Of a stretch of DNA of 64,000 bases, positions 53,562 through 64,000 are shown piece by piece. Where the stretch lies: positions 186,001 through 250,000 of the forward strand of contig NZ_BAAAOH010000001.1 of assembly GCF_039530225.1 (NCBI RefSeq). Reading direction: 5' to 3'. Every line of letters starts with the position of its first letter. Within the stretch, counting starts at the first letter, position 1. A program made the translations under genes and the position numbers. The notes beneath the pieces were generated by a model, which did no database searches, was not told the DNA's origin, and was given only the letters and a program-made list of their open reading frames with translations. This DNA comes from Microbacterium pumilum (lineage in GTDB: Bacteria > Actinomycetota > Actinomycetes > Actinomycetales > Microbacteriaceae).

Positions 53562-55955
53562 TCAAGACACCGTGACGGGAGCCTTCAGCTTGGCGAGCCG
53601 CAGCCAGGTCTCCACGACGGTGTCGGGGTTCAGCGACATGGATTCGATCCCCTGCCCGACGAGCCATTCGGCGAGGTCGGGGTGATCGCTCGGGCCCTGG
53701 CCGCAGATGCCGACGTACTTACCGGCTCGGCGGCATGCCTCGATGGCCATCGACAGCATCTTCAGCACGGCCGGATCGCGCTCGTCGAACGTCGCCGCGA
53801 CCAGTCCTGAATCGCGGTCCAGGCCGAGGGTGAGCTGGGTCATGTCGTTGGAGCCGATCGAGAACCCGTCGAAGTACTCCAGGAACTCGTCGGCGAGCAC
53901 GGCATTCGAGGGCAGCTCGCACATCATGATGACCCGCAAGCCGTTCTCGCCGCGCCGCAGACCGTTCTCACCCAGCAGCTCGATCACGGCGTGCGCCTCG
54001 CCGACGGTGCGCACGAACGGCACCATGATCTCCACGTTGGTGAGACCCATCTCGTCGCGGACGAACCTCAAGGCTTCGCATTCCATGTCGAAGCACTCGC
54101 GGAAGTCGGGCGAGATATACCGGGAGGCGCCGCGGTAGCCGAGCATCGGATTCTCCTCGTGCGGCTCGTACAGTTCGCCGCCGATGAGGTTGGCGTACTC
54201 GTTCGACTTGAAGTCCGAGAGCCGAACGATCACCTTCTCGGGCGCGAACGCCGCAGCGAGCATCGACACACCCTCAGCCACCCGCTGCACGAAGTAGTCG
54301 CGCGGTGCGGGGTACGCGGCGATCCGCTCCGCGATCTCGCGCTTAAGTTCGGGTTCGAGCGTCTCGTAGTCGAGCAGAGCACGGGGGTGGATGCCGATCT
54401 GCCGGTTGATGACGAACTCGAGGCGTGCCAGCCCGACGCCCTTGTTGGGGAGCTTCGAGAAGGCGAAGGCCTGGTCGGGGGTTCCGACGTTGAGCATGAT
54501 CTTGGTCGGGCTCTCGGGCATCTCATCGAGCCGTGTGATGACTTCCTCGAAGCCGAGTATCCCCTCGTACACGAACCCGTTGTCGCCCTCGGCGCACGAA
54601 ACGGTGACCGCGCGACCGTCCTGCAGCGCGATGGTCGCATCTCCGGTGCCGACGACGGCGGGGATGCCGAGCTCGCGCGCGATGATGGCCGCGTGGCAGG
54701 TGCGGCCGCCGCGGTTGGTGACGATCGCCGACGCGCGCTTCATGATCGGCTCCCAGTCTGGGTCGGTCATGTCGGCGACCAGGACGTCACCCGGCTGGAA
54801 CCGGTCCATCTGGGCGAGCGACGTCATCACGCGCACCGGTCCGGCGCCGATCTTCTGGCCGATCGCCCGGCCGATGGTGATCACCGTGCCCGGCTCCTCC
54901 AGCACGAAGCGGCGCGTCACGTTGCCGTCGACGCGTGAGACGACGGTCTCGGGGCGGGCCTGGAGGATGTAGAGCCGGCCGTCGACGCCGTCCTTGCCCC
55001 ACTCGATGTCCATCGGCCGGCCGTAGTGGTCCTCGATGGTCAGCGCCTGCCGGCCGAGCTCCTCGACCTCGGCATCGGTGATGCTGAACTGCGCACGGTC
55101 CGTGAGGGCGACATCGGTGAACACCGTGCTGCCGCCGGCATGGGTGCCGTCGGCGTAGACCATCTTGACCGCCTTCTCACCCACCGATCGCTTCAGGATT
55201 GCCGGGCGCCCCTCGCGCAGGGCGGGCTTGTACGCGTAGAACTCATCGGGATTCACCGCGCCCTGCACGACAGCCTCGCCGAGGCCATACGAGCTCGTGA
55301 TGAACACGGCGCGGTCGAACCCGGATTCGGTGTCGACGGTGAAGAGCACTCCGGAGGCGCCGACATCCGATCTCACCATCCGCTGGATGCCCGCCGACAG
55401 CGCCACATCATGGTGGTCGAAGCCGTGGTGCACCCGGTAGGCGATCGCCCGATCGTTGTAGAGCGACGCGAACACGCTGCGGATCGCGGCGAGGATGTTC
55501 TCGATGCCGCTGATGTTCAGGAAGGTCTCCTGCTGCCCGGCGAACGACGCATCCGGCAGGTCTTCAGCCGTCGCACTCGATCGGACCGCCCACGACACAG
55601 AGTCCGGCTCAGGGTCGTTCGCCACGAGGCTCTCGTAGGCCGAGCGGATGTCGGCCTCGAACGTCGCGGGCAGCGGCTGCCGCTCGATCCACTCGCGCAC
55701 GTTCGCACCGACGCTCGCGAGCTCTGCGACGTCGTTGACGTCGAGTGCTTCGACGGTCCGGCGGATGCGTTCGTAGAGACCGTCCGCGGCGAGAAAGTCG
55801 CGGTAGGCATCGGCGGTGGTGGCGAAACCGCCCGGAACGCGGACGCCGGCTCCGGAGAGGTTCGACACCATCTCGCCGAGCGACGCGTTCTTGCCGCCGA
55901 CGCTGGCGACGTCGTTCATGCCGATCTCGTTGAACCAGAGGATGTTGTTCGTCAT
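53562..55955 (-). CDS. ppsA: Phosphoenolpyruvate synthase
   Basis: 797 residues, full length. N-terminal ATP-grasp with [15 protein letters not shown] and [21 protein letters not shown] (in part), phospho-His swivel domain [17 protein letters not shown] (His at about 419), and the PEP-binding barrel with [17 protein letters not shown] and [11 protein letters not shown] near the C-terminus. Makes PEP from pyruvate and ATP for gluconeogenesis. The regulator PpsR is 60 bases upstream. Confidence 0.96.
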   Translation of the reverse strand: MTNNILWFNEIGMNDVASVGGKNASLGEMVSNLSGAGVRVPGGFATTADAYRDFLAADGLYERIRRTVEALDVNDVAELASVGANVREWIERQPLPATFEADIRSAYESLVANDPEPDSVSWAVRSSATAEDLPDASFAGQQETFLNISGIENILAAIRSVFASLYNDRAIAYRVHHGFDHHDVALSAGIQRMVRSDVGASGVLFTVDTESGFDRAVFITSSYGLGEAVVQGAVNPDEFYAYKPALREGRPAILKRSVGEKAVKMVYADGTHAGGSTVFTDVALTDRAQFSITDAEVEELGRQALTIEDHYGRPMDIEWGKDGVDGRLYILQARPETVVSRVDGNVTRRFVLEEPGTVITIGRAIGQKIGAGPVRVMTSLAQMDRFQPGDVLVADMTDPDWEPIMKRASAIVTNRGGRTCHAAIIARELGIPAVVGTGDATIALQDGRAVTVSCAEGDNGFVYEGILGFEEVITRLDEMPESPTKIMLNVGTPDQAFAFSKLPNKGVGLARLEFVINRQIGIHPRALLDYETLEPELKREIAERIAAYPAPRDYFVQRVAEGVSMLAAAFAPEKVIVRLSDFKSNEYANLIGGELYEPHEENPMLGYRGASRYISPDFRECFDMECEALRFVRDEMGLTNVEIMVPFVRTVGEAHAVIELLGENGLRRGENGLRVIMMCELPSNAVLADEFLEYFDGFSIGSNDMTQLTLGLDRDSGLVAATFDERDPAVLKMLSMAIEACRRAGKYVGICGQGPSDHPDLAEWLVGQGIESMSLNPDTVVETWLRLAKLKAPVTVS

Positions 55956-56015
55956 TTCGTGTCCCGATCTGTGGGTGGGTGGGGGCGCGGTGAGCGATGG
56001 TCGTCGTGCGATGGG

Positions 56016-56873
56016 TCAGGCTCGCAGCCGCATGGACTGCATGATCACTGCGGACATCTCCTCGACCGATTTGGTCGAGGAGTTGAGGAACGGTACGCGG
56101 TTGCGGCGGTAGAGGTCCTCGGCCCGACGCAGCTCGAGGGTGCATTGGGCGAGGCTCGAGTACGTTGAGCTGGGTCGCCGCTCGTGGCGCACCTGGCTCA
56201 GCCGCAGCGGGGTCGTGGTCAGTCCGAAGCACTTCTCGACGTGGCGCGCGACGGTTTTCGGCAGACCGTCCGAGGGGAAGTCATCGTCCGTGAGCGGATA
56301 GTTCGCCACCAGCAGCCCGTACTGCAGCGCCAAGTACATCGTGGTCGGCGTCTTGCCGCAGCGCGACGGCGCGATGATGATCACGTCCGCGATGTCCAGC
56401 GCGCGCATGCTCTGACCGTCGTCATGCTCGATCGCATACTCGACTGCGCGCATCCGGGCGAAGTACCGCTCGATGTCGCCGACGCCGTGGTACTGGCCGA
56501 GCTGCTCCGAGGCCGTGGTTCCCAGCGCGTCCTCGAGTTCGGTGAGGTGACCGCCCAGGAGATCGATGATGACCGAGCCCGACATCCGAAGTTCCGCCAG
56601 GATCTCGGCGGACTTCACGGTCGCGAAGATGATCGGGCGTGCTCCGTTCTGCAGGGATCGCTCGATGTCCTTGACGACGTTGCGGGCGCCCTCCACGGTG
56701 TCGACGAAGGGGATGGTGTGCCGCTGGAACGCCACTCCGGGAAAGTTCGCGAGCAGTGCGCTCCCCAGGGTCTCAGCGGTGATTCCCGTGCTGTCCGAGA
56801 CGAAGTACGCGGCCCGACCGGAGAGGCCTCCGGGCGCGGCGCGCGTCTGAACGGGTATCGCGTCGATGGTCAC
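56016..56873 (-). CDS. ppsR: PEP synthase regulatory protein (kinase/pyrophosphorylase)
   Basis: 285 residues. P-loop-like APSRCGKTPTTMYLALQYG, SDSTGITAETLGSALL near the N-terminus and YSSLAQCTLELRRAEDLYRR near the C-terminus match the DUF299 family. It switches PpsA off and on by ADP-dependent phosphorylation and Pi-dependent dephosphorylation. The GTG start precedes ppsA in one operon. Confidence 0.93.
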   Translation of the reverse strand: MTIDAIPVQTRAAPGGLSGRAAYFVSDSTGITAETLGSALLANFPGVAFQRHTIPFVDTVEGARNVVKDIERSLQNGARPIIFATVKSAEILAELRMSGSVIIDLLGGHLTELEDALGTTASEQLGQYHGVGDIERYFARMRAVEYAIEHDDGQSMRALDIADVIIIAPSRCGKTPTTMYLALQYGLLVANYPLTDDDFPSDGLPKTVARHVEKCFGLTTTPLRLSQVRHERRPSSTYSSLAQCTLELRRAEDLYRRNRVPFLNSSTKSVEEMSAVIMQSMRLRA

Positions 56874-56962
56874 TCCCCTGCCGATCGTCTTGGTTCAACG
56901 CTAGGGAAGCATCAGAGGTTCCTCCGACCAGTGACCGGGTTAAGAAGAGGCGAACCTTCGCT

Positions 56963-57661
56963 CTAGGTAAGGATCAGCCCTGCGACGAGCGCATCTTCGA
57001 GGACGGTGCGCCCAACATCCGGACGCTCCTGACGCATCGACCCGAATGTCCTCGGGTCCCAGTCGAGGTGAAGGCTGTAGTTCGCATCCACCAGGACGTC
57101 GACGAGCTGCGTGACGTCGCCCAGCGCGAGCATGCCGCTGATGAGTCTCGCGCCGCGGACGGCGCGCTGCGACGTGCCGATCAGCTTCACTCGCCCACGC
57201 GCATTGACGCTGAACGGGCCCGGGCAGTACTCCCCCGCGACCGCGCCCACCCGCGCATCCACCCCCACGTCTCGGAGGAGTGTCGCGAGAGCCGTGGCCA
57301 CAGATTCGAAGAAGCCACGAGAGTCGATGCTCGTGGTGTCGCGCCACACGACATCGAAGACGACGCACGATTCGTCGTACGCGACGGCTCTTCCGCCGGT
57401 GGGGCGCACCGCAGGGGTGAAACCCCGCTCCGCAGCAGCGGCGCCGGCGGCCGCGAAGCCCGGCAGGCGGCTCTCGGATCGGCTCATCGCGAGCGTCGGG
57501 CGCGGCGTGTAAATGCGCACGACTCGGTCCTCCGTCAGCTCGCCGGATGCCACGCCCTGCAACAGCGCAACGGACTCGGCCAGGTCGTCCGCGGGCGCCT
57601 GCGAGACGAGCTGCCTCACCACTCGCGCGGTCGGCGGATGCAGGGACTCCGGAGAGGTCAT
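56963..57661 (-). CDS. Lipoate-protein ligase A-like protein (BPL/LplA family)
   Basis: 232 residues. RPTGGRAVAY (86-95), VFDVVWRD and the catalytic-type Lys159 in GRVKLIGTSQR match the BPL/LPL_A_LipB domain. There is no accessory C-terminal domain, so it may be an amidotransferase or octanoyltransferase variant rather than a full ligase. GAAAGGA precedes the ATG. Confidence 0.85.
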   Translation of the reverse strand: MTSPESLHPPTARVVRQLVSQAPADDLAESVALLQGVASGELTEDRVVRIYTPRPTLAMSRSESRLPGFAAAGAAAAERGFTPAVRPTGGRAVAYDESCVVFDVVWRDTTSIDSRGFFESVATALATLLRDVGVDARVGAVAGEYCPGPFSVNARGRVKLIGTSQRAVRGARLISGMLALGDVTQLVDVLVDANYSLHLDWDPRTFGSMRQERPDVGRTVLEDALVAGLILT

Positions 57662-58010
57662 CGTCGTCCTTTCAGCAGGGAACCACCGGCCCAGTCTTCA
57701 CCCTCCCGCACTGTGCTGAATCGGAACCGCGCTCCGGACGCGGGCATCATGAGCCACCCTGCGCGCTCGCCCATCTCGAGCTCAAGAGCTCGGGGGTGCG
57801 TGCGTCTCCGCGAGGAAGAGGTCGCACGACGTGCCACGTCTGCACGTTCACGGCCGGGGCGCAAGGGTCCTGTGCGACGACCGCGACGGGTCTACGGTGC
57901 CAAGAGTCCGGTGTGATGCCGGCACGGAGCACGAGGTCGTGCGAGATGAAAGACATTCGCGCTCGCCATCGCTGGCCTGCTCCATCGATTCGTACGCGAA
58001 GGGCTCCACC
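57662..58010. other. Gene-free stretch before the secreted glycosidase
   Basis: 349 bases. No coding signal was convincing. It holds a perfect inverted repeat CGAGCTC-AA-GAGCTCG (57777-57792) and a possible -10 TACGGT (57893-57898), which would give a ~110-base leader for the next gene. Confidence 0.45.
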
Positions 58011-60074
58011 ATGCACACGCACACACGACGAGGCGCGCGTCTCGTCGCCCTGACCACAGCCCTGACGCTGTCGATCGGAACCGTGATCGCGATGCCCCTC
58101 GCGGCCACCGCCGCACCGGCATCCGTCACTGCAGCGCCCGCCGCAGCAGCAGCGCTCGCGGCGCCGCTCACCAACCTCGCCCATCTCGACTTCCTCCTCG
58201 ACGAGGCGACGCCGCCCGCCGACGTGGACGGGCACACCACGTACCGCCTCGAAGAGGAGCCGGCGCTCGTCCTCCCGTGGACCTACGCCGACGCCCGTGA
58301 CGGCGGCACGTTCGAGCGCGTCGGCGGAGGCGGGCCGGTCGACCCCGCAACCGGCTACTGGGGACAGGGCGCGTACAACGCGGATGACGTCGCCCGCGCC
58401 GCCGTCGTCTACCTGCGGGACTGGCGCCTGACGGGCTCGGAGTCCAGCCGCACCTCGGCGTACGAGCTGCTCCGCTCGCTGACCTATCTGCAGACCGCCG
58501 ACGGTCCGAACGCGGGCAACGTCGTGCTGTGGATGCAGCCGGACGGAACCCTCAACCCATCGGCCGAGCCGGTAGAGCTGCCAGACCCGTCGGACTCCGG
58601 ACCGAGCTACTGGCTCGCGCGCACCATCTGGGCGCTGGGCGAAGGCTTTGCGGCCTTCCAGGACGACGACCCGGACTTCGCGGGCTTCCTCGAGCAGCGG
58701 CTTGCGCTCTCGGTCGATGCGCTGAACCGCCAGGTGCTTGTGAACTACGGGCAGTGGGAGAAGTCCGACGGGATGCGCGTTCCGGCGTGGCTGATCACGA
58801 ACGGGGCGGATGCGTCAGCGGAAGCCGCGCTCGGCCTCGCTGCCCGGGTGCAGGCGGAGCCGTCCGACGCGATCGCTGCGACCGCGCTCCGGCAGCTCGC
58901 CGAGGGCATCGCAGCCATGTCTTCGGGCGATGCGCAGAGCTGGCCCTACGGTGCGATCCTGCCGTGGACGGAATCCCGGTCGATGTGGCACGCATGGGGA
59001 TCGCAGATGCCTGCGGCTCTCGCCGCCGCATCCGAGGCTCTCGGTGACCCGTCGCTCGCCAAAGCGGCGGTGAAGGATGCCGCCGTGTTCACGCCGACGC
59101 TGCTGACCGCGGGCGGCCCTGACAACGGCTGGTTCCCGACTCCGACCGATCGTGTGCAGATCGCCTACGGCGTCGACTCGCGCGTGCAGTCCCTGCTCGC
59201 CGTCGCGGATGCCACGGGCTCACGCGGCTTCGCCGACCTTGCTGCGATTCAGGCCGCGTGGTTCTTCGGCGCCAACCGCTCCGCTGCGCAGATGTACGAC
59301 TCGGCGACCGGTGTGGGCTACGACGGACTGCAGCCTGATGGTTCGGTGAACCGCAACAGCGGCGCCGAGAGCACGATCCACGCGCTGTTGACGATGATCG
59401 CGCTCGACTCGCGGCCCGAGCTCGCCGCGCGCGCCGCGACCGTGACGACCGTCGACGAGATCGACGGCCTCCGGTCGGTGCAGGCAGAGAGCGCCGTCGC
59501 CACCGACGGAACGCTGTCGACACCGGTGAACTGGACAGGCGAGTCGAGCTGGGCAGGCGACGCACTGACCCTGGCGCGCGGGCAGTCCGCAACGTTCGAC
59601 ATCGGCACGGATGCCGTGCGCCGCTGGGTGGAGCCGGTCGTGTGGTCGACAGAGGGTGCGAAGAGCGTCTCGACCTGGCGTTCGGGAAAGCTGCCGACCG
59701 GCGTGCTGGTGGAGAAGGGTCCTGCTCAGGGCATCTCTCCGACTGCCGGCGTGCTGCTGCCGCGGTCACTGCAACTGCCGGTACTGGGCGATCGCGCCCG
59801 ACTCACGGTCGGGGTGCGCTCCGGTGAGCTGACCCTCGATGCGCTCCTCGTCCTTCCCGTGATCTCACGACTGGGTCTCAGCGGTGACGGGGGCGTCACG
59901 CAGCTCGTCCACTCGAGCGCAAAGCTCTCCCAATCGGCGCGGGTGGGTGTCTCCGGATCCGCGACGACCGCCTACATCTACAGCGGCAAGGGCGTGCTCG
60001 TTCACACGCAGAGCGGCGTGGGCGAATACTCCGTGAAGCTGCCCCCGTCGGGATTCGCCGTCGTGATCGGCTGA
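58011..60074 (+). CDS. Secreted putative (alpha/alpha)6-barrel glycosidase-like protein
   Basis: 687 residues. A Tat-free Sec signal peptide (RRGARLVALTTALTL, cleavage near ATAAPA) precedes an Ala-rich linker and a helical-toroid domain (about 75-470; GYWGQGAYNADDVARAAVVYL, PSYWLARTIWALGEGFAAF, WFPTPTDRVQIAYGVDSRVQ). The last ~200 residues are beta-rich and may bind carbohydrate. No LPXTG or membrane anchor. The family cannot be fixed by eye and no catalytic residue is assigned. AAGGG lies upstream of ATG 58011. Confidence 0.65.
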   Translation: MHTHTRRGARLVALTTALTLSIGTVIAMPLAATAAPASVTAAPAAAAALAAPLTNLAHLDFLLDEATPPADVDGHTTYRLEEEPALVLPWTYADARDGGTFERVGGGGPVDPATGYWGQGAYNADDVARAAVVYLRDWRLTGSESSRTSAYELLRSLTYLQTADGPNAGNVVLWMQPDGTLNPSAEPVELPDPSDSGPSYWLARTIWALGEGFAAFQDDDPDFAGFLEQRLALSVDALNRQVLVNYGQWEKSDGMRVPAWLITNGADASAEAALGLAARVQAEPSDAIAATALRQLAEGIAAMSSGDAQSWPYGAILPWTESRSMWHAWGSQMPAALAAASEALGDPSLAKAAVKDAAVFTPTLLTAGGPDNGWFPTPTDRVQIAYGVDSRVQSLLAVADATGSRGFADLAAIQAAWFFGANRSAAQMYDSATGVGYDGLQPDGSVNRNSGAESTIHALLTMIALDSRPELAARAATVTTVDEIDGLRSVQAESAVATDGTLSTPVNWTGESSWAGDALTLARGQSATFDIGTDAVRRWVEPVVWSTEGAKSVSTWRSGKLPTGVLVEKGPAQGISPTAGVLLPRSLQLPVLGDRARLTVGVRSGELTLDALLVLPVISRLGLSGDGGVTQLVHSSAKLSQSARVGVSGSATTAYIYSGKGVLVHTQSGVGEYSVKLPPSGFAVVIG

Positions 60075-60092
60075 CAGCCCGGCCTCGGAGTA

Positions 60093-60136
60093 CTCGCAGC
60101 CTGCGGGTTGGCCACCGGCCGCCCGCAGGCTGCGAG
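60093..60136. terminator. Strong hairpin terminator after the secreted protein gene
   Basis: A perfect 15-bp stem, CTCGCAGCCTGCGGG (60093-60107) with 60122-60136, and a 14-base loop, 18 bases after the stop. Confidence 0.8.
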
Positions 60137-60174
60137 CGTGTCACGCCACCGGGGGGCGCCACGCCACATCCACG

Positions 60175-60276
60175 AGCGCGTCTGAAACTGAACCAGCCGA
60201 GGTTCACCAGCGCCTCACAGATCGGACGCAACGCAGCCTTCGCGCCCGAGTACTGCGCATCGACGAGATCGTCGTC
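60175..60276 (-). pseudogene. Remnant of a DUF4287/DUF5655-type gene
   Basis: Minus-strand reading gives DDDLVDAQYSGAKAALRP then ICEALVNLGWFSFRRA, resembling the VAAQYAGAKAALRPIYDAL motif and the following SFRR strand of DUF5655 proteins, with the middle deleted. No start, stop or flanking domain is present; it sits between two rightward genes. Interpreted as a decayed gene. Confidence 0.5.
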
Positions 60277-60324
60277 GGATGAGGGCGTCCCCCGCGATCG
60301 AGGTTCGGCGTGCGGTTCACTCAA

Positions 60325-60351
60325 TTTGCACATCTAGTCGGTTAGTGCAAA
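60325..60351. promoter_or_regulatory. Candidate TetR operator TTTGCAC-N13-GTGCAAA
   Basis: Perfect 7-base arms (60325-60331, 60345-60351) with a third half-site GTGCAA at 60372-60377 just inside the tetR gene. Probably the autoregulatory site controlling the TetR/MFS pair. Confidence 0.6.
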
Positions 60352-60361
60352 AATACACTCT

Positions 60362-62636
<2,275 letters not shown>

Positions 62637-62663
62637 GTCAGCGGGTTCGAGCCCTCCGCGGGA

Positions 62664-63680
62664 TCACGTCGTCAGGACGACCTTGCCGGTGTTCCTTCGT
62701 GCCTCGATGTAGGCCTGCGCGTCGCCTGCGTGGTCGAGGGGGAATGTGCTGTCCACGTGTGGACGCACCCACCCTTCGGCCACGCCGGCGAGCAGCACCC
62801 GCATCCAGTCCGCGATCATGTCGGGTTCGTGCCACATGTGACCGAGGTTCACACCGAAGACCGATCTGTTGGAGTTCATGAGCGGCACTGGGTGAAACAG
62901 CGGCATGCCGGCCGCGAGCGCGCCGAGCCGGAGCGGCCCGGGCAGCTTCGACGCAGTGGCGCCCGAGACACCGAACATGCCGAGCCGCCCTGTCGAGCGC
63001 AAGGCGCGATAGCTCTTCTTCCAGTGCGTGCCTCCGAACGGGTCGGTGATGAGCGATACGCCCTTCCCCGCGGTCAGCCGGTCGACCTCGATCGACCAAT
63101 CCTTCGTGCGGTAGTCGATGGCTTCGTCCACGCCGCGCTCGATGAGGAACGCGTGCTTGGCGCTGCTGGCGGTGCCATAGATCGTCGCCCCGACGTGGCG
63201 CGCGATGTCGATCGCGGCCAGCCCGACCCCGCCGCCGGCGTTGTGGATCAGGACGGTCTCACCGGGCTTCAGCGAGCCCATGACCACGAGCAGCTGCCAG
63301 GCGGTGAGGTAGCTCACCGGAATCGCGGCGGCCTCGACGTGCGACAGCGTCGGCGGCTTCTCGTAGACCTGATTCCGGGGCACCGAAACGACGTCCGAGT
63401 AGCCTCCGAACCGGGTCAACGCCACGACGTCGCGCCCGATCAGGGCTCGGTCGACCCCGCTGCCCACCTCATCCGCCACGCCCGAGACTTCATACCCGAC
63501 CACGGCCGGCAGACGAGGTGCGTCAGGATACAGACCCTTGCGGGTCAGGATGTCGGCGAAGTTGATGCCGCTGGCTTCGACGCGAATCCGCACCTCACCC
63601 CGGCCCGGTCGGGGGTCGGCGGTTTCGCGCACCTGCAGTTTCTCGGGGCCGCCGTGACCGACGATGACGATCTGCTTCAC
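62664..63680 (-). CDS. Zinc-free quinone oxidoreductase-like MDR (VAT-1/Qor type)
   Basis: 338 residues. GPEKLQVRETADPRPGRGEV at the start, GINFADILTRKGLYP, VGYEVSGVADEVGSGV and the nucleotide loop NAGGGVGLAAIDIARHVGA identify an MDR quinone reductase. Zinc ligands are absent. Divergent or partner genes unclear; the next gene on the same strand is an SDR, 22 bases upstream. Confidence 0.88.
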   Translation of the reverse strand: MKQIVIVGHGGPEKLQVRETADPRPGRGEVRIRVEASGINFADILTRKGLYPDAPRLPAVVGYEVSGVADEVGSGVDRALIGRDVVALTRFGGYSDVVSVPRNQVYEKPPTLSHVEAAAIPVSYLTAWQLLVVMGSLKPGETVLIHNAGGGVGLAAIDIARHVGATIYGTASSAKHAFLIERGVDEAIDYRTKDWSIEVDRLTAGKGVSLITDPFGGTHWKKSYRALRSTGRLGMFGVSGATASKLPGPLRLGALAAGMPLFHPVPLMNSNRSVFGVNLGHMWHEPDMIADWMRVLLAGVAEGWVRPHVDSTFPLDHAGDAQAYIEARRNTGKVVLTT

Positions 63681-63702
63681 ACCTCGCAGTATGGTCGCAT
63701 TC

Positions 63703-64000
63703 CTAGTAGGTCGCGCGACCGCCGCTGATGTCGTACACGGCGCCGGTCGAGAAGCTGCATTCGGCCGACGTGAGCCAGGCGATCAGCGCAGCCACCTCTT
63801 CGGCCCGGCCGACCCTGCCCATCGGGATCAGCGAGGTGATGTGCTGGAGCACATCGGGCGCCGTGGTCGCGTTCATCGGCGTGTCGATGACCGCGGGGGC
63901 GATGGCGTTGACCAGCACACCCGTCTTGGCGAGCTCCTTGCCGAGTGACTTGGTCATCCCGATCACGGCTGCCTTCGACGCGGAGTAGGCGCTGAGGTTC
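63703..64000 (-). CDS. Short-chain dehydrogenase/reductase, N-terminal part outside window
   Basis: Only the C-terminal ~98 residues are visible. The catalytic YSASK (Tyr and Lys) is at the start of the visible part, followed by VNAIAPAVIDTPMN, GRVGRAEEVAALIAWLTS and the typical SDR ending GAVYDISGGRATY. Substrate unknown. Confidence 0.9.
   Translation of the reverse strand, partial: NLSAYSASKAAVIGMTKSLGKELAKTGVLVNAIAPAVIDTPMNATTAPDVLQHITSLIPMGRVGRAEEVAALIAWLTSAECSFSTGAVYDISGGRATY

Noticed and set aside
57777..57792. CGAGCTC-AA-GAGCTCG palindrome as a terminator or operator
   Set aside because: Too far from either gene start and no second copy or promoter link was seen, so noted only in the gap description.

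Overview
The window is a high-GC actinobacterial chromosome segment. Gene content and style (leaderless genes, ATGA/GTGA-coupled operons, PpsA/PpsR, DUF1206, a MGKFIYG-type small protein, Cys-lipoprotein sugar-binding proteins) fit Microbacteriaceae, most likely Microbacterium or a close relative. No rRNA, tRNA, CRISPR, prophage or insertion sequence was seen.

Region 1 (1-10.6 kb) is a carbohydrate locus. Leftward it carries a solute-binding lipoprotein, two permeases, a ROK repressor, an ADP-ribosylglycohydrolase and a truncated formylglycine-generating-enzyme-like protein. Rightward it carries a four-gene operon (medium-chain dehydrogenase, TIM-barrel isomerase, MGH1/GH63-like glycosidase, ThuA-like protein) whose genes all overlap by four bases. 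Region 2 (10.6-14 kb) is miscellaneous: a DUF2071 protein, a VWA protein and two overlapping tiny genes.

Region 3 (14-37 kb) is the most interesting part. It looks like a catabolic island for methoxylated, lignin-derived aromatics. It holds four tetrahydrofolate-dependent aryl O-demethylase homologues (LigM/DesA family), a leftward operon for lower-pathway steps (GalB, GalC and GalD homologues plus a type-I VOC extradiol dioxygenase), a complete branched-chain-type ABC importer (LivGFHMK), an aldehyde dehydrogenase, a one-carbon recycling operon (MetF-like, PurU, LigM, PadR), and IclR, GntR/FCD and PadR regulators. A MetE-C-like methyltransferase lies at its edge. Inferred flow: aldehyde to acid (ALDH); stepwise O-demethylation to gallate with the methyl going to THF; ring cleavage by the VOC enzyme; GalD/GalB/GalC to pyruvate and oxaloacetate; methyl-THF recycled by MetF and PurU. 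Three recurring DNA motifs, each next to promoters of the island, suggest three interlocking operator sets.

Region 4 (37-45 kb) has a ClC-family channel or antiporter and an alpha-galactoside operon (GH36, binding protein, two permeases, divergent ROK). Region 5 (45-64 kb) is housekeeping and stress related: dodecin, a GlsB-like membrane protein with a divergent LuxR-type regulator, PAP2, DUF1206, PPK2, Bcp peroxiredoxin, siderophore-interacting protein, GH13, PpsA/PpsR, lipoate ligase-like protein, a secreted putative glycosidase, a TetR/MFS efflux pair, a quinone-reductase-like protein and the end of an SDR gene.
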